Assembly (NCBI GenBank): GCA_020466095.1
Contig: CM035808.1
Coordinates: 86,034,779 to 86,098,778, forward strand
DNA: 64,000 bases
DNA from: Chlorops oryzae
Taxonomy: Eukaryota > Arthropoda > Insecta > Diptera > Chloropidae
Direction: 5' to 3'
The first letter of the stretch is position 1. Every line of letters begins with the position of its first letter. This document shows, one piece after another, positions 20,143 through 31,900 of the stretch. Position numbers and translations under genes: made by a program. The notes beneath the pieces were generated by a model, which saw only the letters and a list, made by a program, of their open reading frames with translations, was not told the DNA's origin and made no database searches.

Positions 20143-22156
20143 TGTAAGGATCTGGTTTTCCCAGCCGGGGTTGATGTCTCAGTTAAGTTACCAGGGGTTC
20201 TTTCTCTTACAAAAGTTTATTGTTTGTACTTTTTGTCTACAAGAAGCTCAAGGGGTTTGAACGGTGAAAAGATGTTATTCAAGGAAAATATGTGCGTCCC
20301 TTCTTTAAGGGGACGACCCACGGAGGATGACGACGGATCCGCTATCTGGCAGCAACACCAGGGTGAATTAAAAGAACAATCGACTAACAGCTAAATAAAA
20401 TAAAGTTTATTCTTATCCCTAAATAACACGTTTTATTTCTTAAAGCTAAAGTATGACTGGGGTCTCATTTATTTCCTGGGGAAATAGATTTTAGTATTTT
20501 GATAGTATGGCAATATACCTATAGATATACATATGTATGAACTAATTCCGGACTAACCTAAACTCCTAATCCTTCGATATACTCTTCGATTAAATATTTG
20601 CACATGAACAGTTTTCCCTTCAGTCGACAATCTCGGTCCTCGCGTGCAACTCTGTCGCGTGGGGCGTATTATTTCCTCGTCGGCCCTTAAACTACCAACT
20701 TGGTCAGTTACGTTGTTAACCCTGCTGAGACACCCGAGGGTCGTCACTCCGACCGCCGTCACCGAGCTACCCTTTTGGCGTCTCGCCGTTCGTAAATCTA
20801 CCACCGACTCACGATTGTAAGTAGATTTAATTGAGCGTAACGGATTTTCCCACAACGCTCCACAGAATCTACGACTGACTAACCTATTAGGTAGGTTAGA
20901 TCCAGTGCGAGGGGATTTTTACGACGCTCCCCAAAAATCTACCACTGTCTAAATGTTCTTATGTCGAATTTGACTGAGCGCGATGGGATTCTCACAACGA
21001 TCCACAAAATCTACCATTGCCGAAATACTCTTATGTAGAATTGGACTGAGCGCGATGGGACTTTCGCAACGCTCCCCAAAATCTACCACTGTCTAAATGT
21101 TCTTATGTAGAATTTGACTGAGCGCGATGGGATTCTCACAACGATCCAAAAAATCTACCATTGCCGAAATACTCTTATGTAGAATTGAACTGAGCGCGAT
21201 GGGATTTTCGCAACGCTCCCCAAAATCTACCACTGTCTAAATGTTCTTATGTAGAATTTGACGGGGCGCGATTGGATTCTCACAACGCTCCACAAAATCT
21301 ACCACTGTCGAAATACTACTATGTAGAATTTGACTGAGCGCGATGGGATTCTCGCAACGCTCCCCAAAATCTACCACTGTCTAAATGCTATTCTATTTCA
21401 ACAGAACTAATCAATGTTCGAACTTTTTCTTTAAAAAAAAACCTTTCAACTCACATGGACCTGCTGCCGATATGCCTTTGGGAATTCCCCGCCGTTCCTA
21501 CGTTGCCTTTCCTGGAAATCAATCCGCTCGCCTCCTCACTTGGCTCTGTCACCTCCTTGGGGACTTCGGTTCCGACTTAGGAATAAACTGGTGGTCACCC
21601 CGATAAAATCTTCGAGTTATTCTCCAAATGACGACGTCTGCTCTAGAAAATATCGTGTCGGCTTTCCCGGATGGGATTCTACGACCCCGATGTTTCTGGA
21701 TTTATTTTCTGTTCCGGAGTCCACGTTTCCTTTTCACTCTGAGGACTGCTCTCATGCGCTTGTCCAATGCACATCTGCACGCATCGCTGTCTCCCAGAAA
21801 AGTGAACGATCGTTTCTCATTTCCGTCGCTTCGATATCTTCTCCTGTGTCTGTTTCGTCATAATCGATGGTTATCGAGTTCGCCTCGCCAGCCTATCGGA
21901 GGGCTACACGCGAGTGCGTCAATTGTCGCCGTCTTCATAATACAAAGGTTTCCGCTACTTATAAATTAAACTATTTTGTTGCTCGTTATACGGCTTTCTC
22001 AACTTAATTCTAAGAAAACAATGAAAGAAAGGAAAACTAAAACTAAATGGAAATGCTTAATGCTAATAATAAAAAAACAAATGGAAAATGAAACTTTTTC
22101 CAGCGCCTTCTGGTTCGACCGTCGTTCGGGGCTGTCTACTGTGAGGACTCCTCACA
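20143..22156 (-). repeat. G1 3' LTR, 2014 bp
   Basis: Homologous throughout to the split 5' LTR. The 5' LTR carries about 40 bp extra near 36580-36620, and there are scattered mismatches, so the two have diverged clearly more than the LTRs of BEL2 or G2. It contains an internal array of 72-bp repeats (20798-21390). Confidence 0.9.
20798..21390 (-). repeat. 72-bp tandem repeats within the G1 LTR
   Basis: The word CTACCACTGTCTAAATG (or a close variant) recurs at 20939, 21011, 21083, 21155, 21227, 21299 and 21371, that is, every 72 bp. Two more degenerate units precede it (20798, 20869). Adjacent units alternate between two subtypes, so the higher-order period is 144 bp. The same array is present in the other LTR (35498-36075). 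Confidence 0.95.
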
Positions 22157-23085
22157 CCCCCCCTCACTTTAGAACGGGTGTACTTCACCCGTCCGTCCAC
22201 CGTCTTGATGAGCCAATATCGCCAGCCGCGGTGAACGCGGGCTGCTCGGATGGGCCTGGTTGATTGTTTTTCCAGCTGTCTGGCGAACGCGGTTTGGACT
22301 GGAACGGGTAGGGCCCCAAAGGGAATCTCGCCGCCCTTCTCCGGGGTCTGTTCAGTGGGGGTGGGCGGGGGTCTCGTCGGGCGAGGGTTTAGCTGGCACT
22401 TCACGAATTCGACGTCACCTCGTTCTTGAATTCCGTGTACGTCGTCCGCTTCAAGACCAGGGGCTACGTTTTCGTCAGACTCGTCGGGTACCGAATGGAT
22501 ACTAAGGCGGCGGCGACGCTCTGGTTGTACTGCCGTCCATGCCGAAGTTGGCTCAAACGTACGGTCTCGGAAATGGAATACGGTATGTAGGTGGATTTCC
22601 GCGTACCGTAGTTCCCCGCCAGCATACTGAGCCTGTTGAGTGAAACGTTGCCTGCGCACTTCGAACTCATACCGAGCGTCGGTCTCACTGTCGCTGGTGA
22701 TGGTGATCGGGGACCCCCGGTTCGTTCTAGCGTCTGGAGATTCAGGGCCCGCTGGGTTGCTGACTTCCTCCCTGCTTGGCCCCGGTTCCGTGCTGTCTTG
22801 AAGCCAAACTCGCCCCAGCTCCTCTTCGACAGGTGTTTCTCGGGCCCACGCAGATGGGGGAGGGGTAGAGGCGTCGGGGCCCTCCTTTTCATCTCACTCT
22901 TCCTCGCTCGTGGACCATTCTACACTATCGTCTTCCCATCTCCGTTTCCGACCCACATCTCCCGGCCGTTTCGACATTTGGCAGGGTCGCTTCGTTTCAA
23001 CGTTGCGGGAATCTGAAAGTACATGAACAGACACAATTAGACACACCGAAAGCGTTGGTTGCGAAGTAACAGCAAAGGCAATCAC
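22157..23085 (-). pseudogene. G1 third ORF downstream of integrase, unknown function
   Basis: One minus-strand frame runs from about 23085 to the LTR with a single in-frame TGA at about 22894. Upstream of the TGA is GDVGRKRRWEDDSVEWSTS, a basic patch followed by acidic Glu. Downstream there is a Pro/Glu-rich stretch, then VRRQRFTQQAQYAGGELRY, HLHTVFHFRDRTFEPTSAW and, near the end, VHRGWRYWLIKTVDG. No signal peptide or membrane segment is seen, so it is not an envelope. I do not recognise the family. Position after integrase is where accessory or env genes sit in Gypsy elements. Confidence 0.55.
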
Positions 23086-23175
23086 AACAGATATTCTACT
23101 CGCTCTGTATTTTTTTTTTTCATTTAAACTCTACTTCTTCACAGACATCACACTCTACTCGTCTACGTTTCTATG

Positions 23176-24126
23176 CTACTTGCGACCCTTCCGTCGCCGC
23201 CGGGTCAGGAGTCCCGGGTTGACCTGTACCTTTTTGACTAAAACAAATGTGCCGACCCCTGGCTTCCACTCCCGTCGCCTTAAGTTGTAGCTTTTTGCTT
23301 GTTCCTGGTGTGCTAACACTAGATTCTGTTGCACCATCCTCCAGATCTCCTTAAACCTCTCACCGCTTTCTTTTTTGGGCTGAGCTGCCTCCCCATTATC
23401 GTTCTTGGACTCGCCATCTGCTCCCTGTGTTGGAAGAGAATTAGAAGCCCTACTTCTGGTTTGCCCTAGCTCATCAAACAATTGGCCTGGACGCCGTAAC
23501 TCACGACCCTGTATGATAAATGCGGGGCTGAGCTCTGGTGACGTCGCTACACTACTATTAAGAGCTAACAATAGTTCTGGCAAGAATTCATCCCACCTGT
23601 TCTGGCACCCATCCGTATAGGACGCTATCATTGTTTTTAGCGTTCTATTCACTCGCTCTGTCAGGGTTTCCTGGGGTGTATACGGCGCTGTGAGTCGATG
23701 ATTAGTTCCTCAGTCCGACAGCATCTTTTTAAAAGCCTTGCTAGTGAATTGCGTCCCGTTGTCGGTGATAAAGACCCGCGGGACCCCAAAACGTCCTAAA
23801 ACTCATTCTCGCACGGCTCGAATCGTGTTTTCGGTGGAGGCTCTCCTCATCGGCACTTCTTCTACCCACTTCGAGAACTTGTCGACCAACACGAGCAAAA
23901 CGGTGTTTCCCCTCTTTGACCCCGAGAGTGGCCCAATAAAATCGGCGCTGACCACCTCCCACGGCCCCTGTGGCAACAAATGGTGCATTCGCCCGGGCGG
24001 TTTTCTTTGATCTGGCTTAAACTGCTGGCATATCTTACATTTCCGTACATACTCACGCACGTCGCGGTACATACCTGGCCAGTGGTACCGTAGACAGTCT
24101 CTAGCTACCGTCTTTCGCATGCCCAA
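23176..24126 (-). pseudogene. G1 integrase
   Basis: The zinc-binding end is seen in YHWPGMYRDVREYVRKCKIC, followed by the first catalytic block VVSADFIGPLSGSKRGNTV. The middle (23741-23803) is frame-shifted but still carries a translated FGVPRVF-like block on another frame. The C-terminal part (23652-23176) starts MNRTLKTMIASYTDG and ends with a KPGVGTFVLVKKVQVN segment, the usual DNA-binding C-terminal domain. Integrase inserts the cDNA in the genome. At least two frameshifts inactivate it. Confidence 0.8.
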
Positions 24127-24221
24127 GTGTCCCGCGGTTATTTCGTCGTGGCTCTCTCGAAGTATCCGCTACCGCCACGGCTTTGGAACGCACAATTTCC
24201 AGGCATTCTCCGGAGCTTCCA

Positions 24222-25652
24222 TTACTGCTGGCACATGTCGGTACACCTGTCCATTCTCCAACGTATACTCAGTTCCAGCGCCCACCTCGCTATTCGGCCG
24301 GCCGGGCTTTGGATGGAATTAAGCCATTTCAATGATAGGTGGTGCGTGGCGATTGTAAATCTGTATCCTTCTAGGTATTCTCGCATCTTGCGCACAGCCC
24401 AAACGATCGCCAGACACTCTTTTTCTGTGGGCGAGTAGTTCTTCTCGGCGGCATTTAGGCTGCGACTCGCGTATGCACTTACTTTTTCCTCCCCGTCGGC
24501 GAACTGTGTCAACACTGCTTCTACGCCGTAGTCGCTGGCATCCGTCTGCAATATGAACCTCTGCGTGAAATCCGGACACGATGGGATGGGAGCCGCCATC
24601 AATCTTCGTTTCAGCTTATCGACCGCGCTCTGTGGTGCCTCACCCCACTGGAACTTTACGCCCTTTTTTAAAGGATGGGTCAACGGCTGCACCACGCTTG
24701 AGAAATCCTCCACGAACCGCCGATACCAAGACGCCATTCCTAGTAATTGGCGTACCTCTTTGACGGTCTGTGGCGCCTTGATAGCCTGCATGGCCGCCAC
24801 CTTTTCCGGGTCGGTGTGGATGCCCTTCTCGCTTTTGATATGGCCGAGATACCGCAACTCCTTCTTAAAGAAAACACACTTCTCTATATTCAATTTCAAA
24901 TTTGCTTCTCGCAGTCGCCTCAGGACCTCGCTGAGGTTTCGTTTGTGTTCCTCTAGGTTCTNNNNNNNNNNNNNNNNNNNNNNNNNNNNNNNNNNNNNNN
25001 NNNNNNNNNNNNNNNNNNNNNNNNNNNNNNNNNNNNNNNNNNNNNNNNNNNNNNNNNNNNNTTCCGATAACCACGATGTTGTCCAAGTAGGCGAAGGCGT
25101 ACGTGTCCAACTCCAGTCCAAGCACTCGATCGAGGGCCCGCTGAAAAGTGGCCGGCGCTGAATGGAGGCCAAACGGCATCACTCGCCACTGAAATAGGCC
25201 CCTTCCCGGCACTGTGAATGCGGTATATTGGCGTCTTTCTTGGGAGACTGGAAATTGCCAATATCCGTTCTTTAAGTCGAGCGTCGTGATATACTTTGCG
25301 TCCCGCAGCTTCTCCAAAATGAATTGATCCTGGGCAGCGGACAAGCATCCGGAATCGAATGTGCATTTATCTTACGAAAATCGATGCACAATCGCCACGC
25401 ATCTGGCTTTTTCCGCACTAACACGATGGGGGAGCTATAGGGGCTCTTTGACGGCTCGATGTATTCTTTTTCTAAGAGCTCGTCGACCTCCTGGTAGATA
25501 ACCGCTTGTTTCAACGGATTATAGGTGTAATACCGTTGCTTAATCGGGGTGTCGTCCTTCATTCGGATGCGATGCTCAGTAATGTTCGATACTCCTCTCA
25601 GGGTGCTGAACTTCTCCACTTCCTTACTGCACCCGCTCCCATTCACCAGCAA
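24222..25652 (-). pseudogene. G1 reverse transcriptase and RNase H
   Basis: RT begins with RIRMKDDTPIKQRYYTYNPL and KSPYSSPIVLVRKK, shifts frame near 25300, then shows YITTLDLKNGYWQFPV, MPFGLHSAPATFQRAL and AFAYLDNIVV; the active-site box is YLDN, not YLDD. An assembly gap (24962-25061) follows. RNase H is seen in ILQTDASDYGVEAVLTQF and YSPTEKECLAIVWAV. A frameshift near 24310 cuts off the end. Confidence 0.85.
24962..25061. other. Assembly gap (100 N)
   Basis: Run of exactly 100 unspecified bases inside the G1 reverse transcriptase. Confidence 0.99.
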
Positions 25653-25654
25653 TT

Positions 25655-26458
25655 TTAATAAAATCCGCTACAGAACTAATTTCGTGCTTTTTAACATAGA
25701 GCCGCAATCCAGAGAGGCTATTTTCATAGAGGAGATCCAGCTTGTCTTACTCCGACCATGTTGTCCACTTCATCATATGTTCGATAGCGATGACGTAGTC
25801 GATAAATTTCTCCTCTTTCGCCTATTTTCGTCGTCGGATCTGTTCTTCGAGGTTTTTCACAAATCTCGGCGGCATAAAGAGTGTCAGCAACTGTAGCTTG
25901 AAGCTCTTCCAGGTGTCGAATTTTTCTTCGCTTCGAAACCACATTAGAGCCTTTCTGCTAAGCAATTCGGGCAGCGCCTTCACGACGATATCCAGTTGGA
26001 ACCCGTACGCTTCCGCCAACTCCTCCACACGCTCTATAAAGTCTAGAGGCTCGGTATTTCCGTCATACTTAACGCCCCATTTCCGAACCTTGTCGATGAC
26101 CCCAGCATGATCGGTCCATCGTCCGGGTCGCACCGGCGGTACGTGGACGGAAACCACCGTTTCAACTGATGCATCAGAGTCCTGCCCATCGCTTTGTATC
26201 GTTGACTCGTTTCGTTGATACCGGCCCTCCAACTCTCGCAGCTGTTGTTCCGTCTCTCCTGCATGCTCGCTGTCGCTGACAAACGTCACCATTTTCTGGC
26301 GCAATTTCTCGAGGGTGCCGGCCGTGCTTAAGCCAAACCTTTCGTTGTGCCACTATCTTGGCTTGATCTGCGACCTCCGCTGTTGCTTGGCACCTGTAGA
26401 GTATTAGTTGTCGTCGTTCCGGAATCGTCTCCAGAATTTTCCGTCGGATTTCCTGCAT
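25655..26458 (-). pseudogene. G1 gag, truncated
   Basis: Gypsy-type capsid features appear in 26304-25822: KWGVKYDGNTEPLDFIERVE, then LPELLSRKALMWFRSEEKF and a WKSFKLQLLTLFMPP block. The N-terminal piece (26458-26174) is in another frame. The C-terminal end reads through a KKHEISSVADFIKIAGEWE-like stretch and then joins directly to RT at about 25650, so the nucleocapsid Cys motifs and the whole protease are missing. Confidence 0.75.
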
Positions 26459-26473
26459 TTACGTTCCCCGAGA

Positions 26474-26491
26474 GTCCCTGCTCGGGCGCCA
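26474..26491 (-). other. G1 primer-binding site, tRNA-Lys type
   Basis: One base inside the 5' LTR the minus strand reads TGGCGCCCGAGCAGGGAC. It is complementary to the 3' end of tRNA-Lys(UUU) with one mismatch (established tRNA-Lys-primed sites read TGGCGCCCGAACAGGGAC). It primes minus-strand DNA synthesis. Confidence 0.85.
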
Positions 26492-26492
26492 T

Positions 26493-26869
26493 TGTAAGGA
26501 TCTGGTTTTCCCAGCCGAAGTTGATGTCTCAGTTGAGTTACCAGGGGTTCTTTCTCTTACAAAAATTTATTGTTTGTACTTTTTGTCTACAAGAAACTCA
26601 AGGGGTTTGAACGGTAAAAATATGTTATTCAAGGAAAATATGTGCGTCCCTTCTTAAAGGGGACGGCCCACGGAGGATGACGACGGATCTGCTATCTGGC
26701 AGCAACACCAGGGTGAATTAAAAGAACAATCGACTAACAGCTAAATAAAATAAAGTTTATTGTTATCCCTAAATTACACGTTTTATTTCTTATAGCTAAA
26801 GTATGACTGGGGTCTCATTTATTTCCTGGGGAAATAGATTTTATTATTTTGATAGTATGGCAATATACC
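26493..26869 (-). repeat. G1 5' LTR, part 1 (up to BEL2 insertion)
   Basis: Matches 20143 to about 20520 of the 3' LTR. It is interrupted by BEL2 after ATACC (26865-26869) and resumes at 35209. Confidence 0.9.
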
Positions 26870-27366
26870 TGTTTAATTGTTCGAGACTGTTATTTTTTAT
26901 GTTTATTTTTTGTTTAGTTTGCAGTAAACAATAATACTTCTTGAATCGAAATATGTTCATAACAGCGTTGAAAATTGTATCGCGTCTTTAATGTTGACAT
27001 TGCATTTCTTCATTACGTTTGATTTTCAATTTTTTATTTTTTTTGTTTGAATTCGATATTGTAGTAAATGCCCTGCAACGAAGTTCATGGTCATAATAAT
27101 GCAAAATTTGCAATAAATTGTTATTTTTGTTATGCTAAGTGAAATAAGAATGTAACATTTTATGATATATAAGCACCACAAGGTGCAAATAAAACTGACT
27201 CTTAATTTGACTTCAAAACAGAGCATTTCATTTTGAGAGCAAGTAACTCGGTTCAAGTGCCGTTGTTACACAGAACAAAACTTAAAAGCCCAATTCAGTT
27301 TATGTGCTGCAATTGGAATCTTTTAAGACACAACATTAACAAGGAGACAGACAGTTTTCCTTAACA
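26870..27366 (+). repeat. BEL2 5' LTR
   Basis: Starts TGTTTAATTGTTCGAG and ends CAGTTTTCCTTAACA. A TATA-like TATATAAG lies at 27166-27173 and a polyadenylation signal AATAAA at 27188-27193, a plausible U3/R boundary. The BEL primer site TGGTGACC follows at 27370-27377. Confidence 0.95.
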
Positions 27367-27486
27367 TTTTGGTGACCCTCAACGACAGAATAAGGTGTCT
27401 CCTTATTTTGAAACGCAACCAACCTACGGAAGGACGGAGGTACAAGAACAATCAGCAACTAACGGAGGTAAAACAACAACAACAAA

Positions 27487-28919
27487 ATGGGACTATTTGA
27501 GGACTTGGTCGAGAAGCAGAAGCAAACTGGAGCGAACATAGAGGCAATAATTAAAAACTTCAAAAAGGATTCAGCAACAAGGAAGACTACTACAACGTAT
27601 TTTCAAGAGCCACTTCAAAAACTGAATGACGAATGGTCCACATTTGATACTACAGACAACCAGATTCGTCTACTGGAAAATCGACCAATAGACCACGAGT
27701 ATTTCAAAAACGATTACTTCAGTGCAATACTGAATATCGTCCAAGAATATCAGGAGATATTTAAATCAGCAATGCTTAAGGTCAATCAAGCAAACAATAC
27801 TAAGCAGCCTCCGGAAGCAACTCAACGCACAAGTAACATGAACGATGGCCAGCAAGCAAATATGGCAGGACAACAGGCAGAAGATGCAGAACTTATCAAA
27901 TTAGTTCGCCGACAAAATTCAATGATGGATTCCCTTCAACGATTGATAGAAGACAATTTCTCCGAACAAGACCTTCAAGTCGCAACAAAATTATGGGAAA
28001 ACATTCAAAATCTTCGTTTCCAAGTTAGTGAACTGCATGCTAACCCAGAGGAAAAAGGATACAACCTGAGTAGGTTCATTGCTCTCGAAAAAATCATCAG
28101 AAACATTTGCAACACTGTGACAAGAAATTCATCAACTCAATTCCAATGCCAAAAATCATGATACCAAAATTTGACGGTAATCACCTAAAGTGGCAAGAAT
28201 TTTACGACTTATTTTCGTCACTTGTAATAAATCAGCCGATATCAAGAGTTCAAAAAATTTGGTATCTAAAAACACTTTTGGTGGGGGAAGCTGCAAACCT
28301 TATAAAGCATTTTTCTGCCACAGGAGAAAATTTCGAAGCTGCGTGGGAAATGGTGACCGATCGATACAATAACAAAAGAATGCTGGTTGGGAAATTAATT
28401 CATGAGCTGGTTGACACGCAAAGTAGTCCTGCAAAGGATAACTTCAAGGCATTACACGATAGAACTCTAGAATGCTTATTAGCTCTGCAAAATCTTCAAA
28501 TAAACACGTCAACTTGGGACCCGCTGCTACTACATATACTACTGAAACGATTAGATCAAGCGACACGTCTCCGATATGAACAATCTTTGTTGAAACCACG
28601 AGAAATTCCAACAATTAAGGATTTTCTCACGTTTTTGGAAAGAAATTTCCAATCCATGGAGGCAATAGGTTCGAAGGAGAAATCATCAAACCCGAAGGCA
28701 AACGTATGTACTTCAGTCACGTCAAACAGTCAACCTGATGGATCCTGCGCTATGTGCAAAAACGGAAAGCACCCATTGTTTGCCTGCAAAAATTTCCTTC
28801 AGGCACCCCCTGCAATACGACTTCAGTTTGTGCAACAGCAAAAATACATCTTCAGGAGCAAACTACAAGCACTTCATCATCAACAACAACCAAGTCCTCG
28901 GAAAGCACGTCATCAGTAA
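27487..28919 (+). pseudogene. BEL2 gag
   Basis: The first frame (27487-28161) is an N-terminal coiled-coil-rich matrix-like region beginning MGLFEDLVEKQKQTGANIEA. The second frame (28107-28919) carries the BEL gag core: PKFDGNHLKWQEFYDLFSSL, EAANLIKHF, DRYNNKRMLVGKLIHEL and RFQ-type FLERNFQSMEA. It ends at a single zinc knuckle (CAMCKNGKHPLFAC) before the frame changes again. The ATG follows a purine-rich leader and is the first start after the primer site. Confidence 0.85.
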
Positions 28920-31900
28920 TTACGGAGACATCCCAAGACGACAAAGAGGCGGCATCTCTGACCGCAGCTAAGCAATCAAAGTCAAGTAGCTACGTAATTC
29001 TTGGAACGGCGATGATAAAGGTCCAGGCAAATGGAAAGGAAATTCAGTGCAGAGCAGTTCTAGATTCGGGCTCTCAACTCAATTTCGTCACCGAACGTTT
29101 GGTTAAACGCATGGGTATTTCAACAAAACCAGCTTCGATATCTATCAACGGAATCGGCTCAAGCAACACAAAAGTAAGGCATCGAGTCAACGTTGCATTA
29201 CACTCCCGTATCAACAATTTCACAACTCGTCTTGAAGCAGCAGTGTTGCCACATATCATATCCACGCAACCATCTAGGCTAATCAACATCGATAGTTGGC
29301 CGATTCCTAAAAACATAACACTGGCAGACCCAGAATTTCACCAGCCGAACAACATTGACGTTCTATTAGGAGCAGAGTTTTATCACCAGCTGTTGGTAGT
29401 TGGGCAAATACAATTATCGGATGAGTTGCCCACATTACAAAACACGCGGCTCGGTTGGGTCATATCAGGGAAGATTAATGGGACCCAGTTGTCAACCGCC
29501 ACATGTAGTATATGCACGGATGATGAAACCAGTCTAGAAGAAAATATTGCTCGATTATGGGAACTAGACGACATTAAAACAGCAGATAAACTCCTATCGC
29601 TGTCCGACAGACAATGTGAAACTCATTTTGCACAAACCTGCAACATCGATAAAAGTGGGAGATTCGTCGTAAGGATTCCATTTTGTGACAGCCCGGAGGT
29701 GCTAGGAGAATCTCATGGGATAGCACTCAACAGGTTTCTCTCTCTTGAACGCCGTCTAGAAAAGACACCAGAAATTAAAACTCAGTACGAGAAATTCATG
29801 GAAGAATATGAAGCATTGGGGCACATGACCCAAATACCTCTTGACTCAATCACCAAGCCAAATTATTTTATTCCTCACCACTGCATTCTAAGGCCACAAA
29901 GCGAAACAACAAAATTACGAGTTGTTTTTGATGCCTCTGCAAAAACTTCATCGGGAGTCTCCTTAAACGACATAATGCATACAGGCCCTACAGTCCAAAG
30001 TGAGCTTTTTTCTATTCTACTTCGCTTTCGATTACCCCGATTCGTGTTTACGACCGACGTAACGAAGATGTATCGCCAAATGTTCATCCACCCAGAAGAT
30101 CGAAAATTTCACGTTATCATATGAAGGGAAAGTTCAACCACCCCAATCAAATATTACCAGCTCAACACGATAACTTATGGAACTCGAGCAGCACCATATT
30201 TGGCAACTAAGTGCTTGGAGAAGATAGCTAAGGAGAACATGACACGATATCCTCTTGGGGCCAAGTTTCTTCTTGAGAACTTCTACGTGGACGATGGAAT
30301 TGGTGGAGCTGATAGCTTAAATATTGCGCTGACAATTCAACGGGAGCTCACACACATCCTGAAACAGCACGAGCTCAATCTACAAAAATGGCATGGAAAT
30401 CACACCCAGTTACTCCAAAACGTAGCAGGAGAAAATCAAGAGGTCAACATTAATTTCAATGACTGTCAAGAAACGAAAACCTTGGGTTTGACCTGGATTC
30501 CCAGAAGTGATAAATTCTCTGTAAAGGTATGCCTGAGCCAAAGCAAACGTGTAACAAAACGAACAGTGAGCTCAGATTTAGCAAGACTATTCGATCCTTT
30601 AGGGATTTTAGCACCTGTTACTGTCCTCGCAAAGATTTTCATTCAAGAACTATGGCAAATCAAACTATCATGGGACGAAGCCTTGCCAGAAGAGCTGTAT
30701 ACAAGATGGATGACATTTCGCAATAACTTGGAAAACATAAACAATATGCAGTTCCCTCGACACATATTTGAGGACCACGTCACATCCACGGTACAGATTC
30801 ACGCCTTTGCCGATGCCTCCGAAAGAGCGTTCGGAGCAGCTATTTATATAAGATCAGTAATAAAAAATGGAACTGTGATTGTGAGGTTACTTTGTGCAAA
30901 ATTGCGAGTGGCTCCTTTGAAGCGGCAGACTCTTCCTCGGCTCGAGCTTTGCGCTGCTTTGGTGAGTGCTCAACTAATGACAAGGATAAAAAAGGACTTG
31001 AAGTTCGAAAATGCACCTGCCTTCCTTTGGACAGACTCAGAAATCGTTTTGGCGTGGATCAATTCCAGCTCATCTTCCTATCACACATTCGTGGCCAACC
31101 GAGTGTCTCAAATCCAGGACTTAACAATAGCTGAACAATGGAGACATGTACTTTCAAAGGAAAACCCTGCTGACATCCTATCCCGTGGCCTTGATCCAAA
31201 GAAATTTTTAACATGCAATATGTGGCTGTATGGGCCAATGTTTTTACATGGTCGAGAAGAGTTTTGGCCACAAAGAAAGATATCATGCGACGAAACCATC
31301 ATGGAGCGCAAAAGGGAAACCACAGTCGTAGCCGCCACTACTGATTCAGCAATGATGATCTATAACATCGACCACAAGGGATCTTTCTTAACCCTTCAAC
31401 GCGTTATAGGTTATGTGCTAAGGTTCATCAGCAATGCAAGAAAAGGACAACGGAAGTTCAAGCTGGCGTTAACAGTAGAAGAACTTGAGAGTGCTATCGT
31501 GGTCATCGTTAGATCTATGCACGAATCAGATTTTCAGGAAGACTTGAAACATTTGGCAAAACATAACGAAGTAAGCAGAAGCAGCCCAATCAGTAATCTT
31601 TGTCCGTTCTTGGATAAAAATGGAATCATCCGAGTTGGAGGTCGATTGGAATCATCCACACTGTCATACGAGGCTAAGCATCCAATGTTGATTCCATACA
31701 ACGACCCTATATCAAGGCTTTTAATGCAGGGAATCCATGAACAAAATCGTCATTGTGGGCCTCAAGCACTACTAGCCTACACGGGACAGAGATATTGGCC
31801 TGTAAAGGGAAAATCAGCTGCACGCTCAATTGTGCAACATTGTGTACGATGTACTAAAGCTAAACCAAAACTACTCAGTCAACTGATGGGTAATTTGCCT

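Noticed and set aside
20798..21390. CRISPR-like array with 72-bp period
   Set aside because: Units are contiguous homologous copies with no unique spacers and lie in an LTR of a eukaryotic retrotransposon.
22636..23016. Plus-strand ORFs opposite the G1 third ORF
   Set aside because: They are shadows of GC-rich minus-strand coding sequence with no conserved features.
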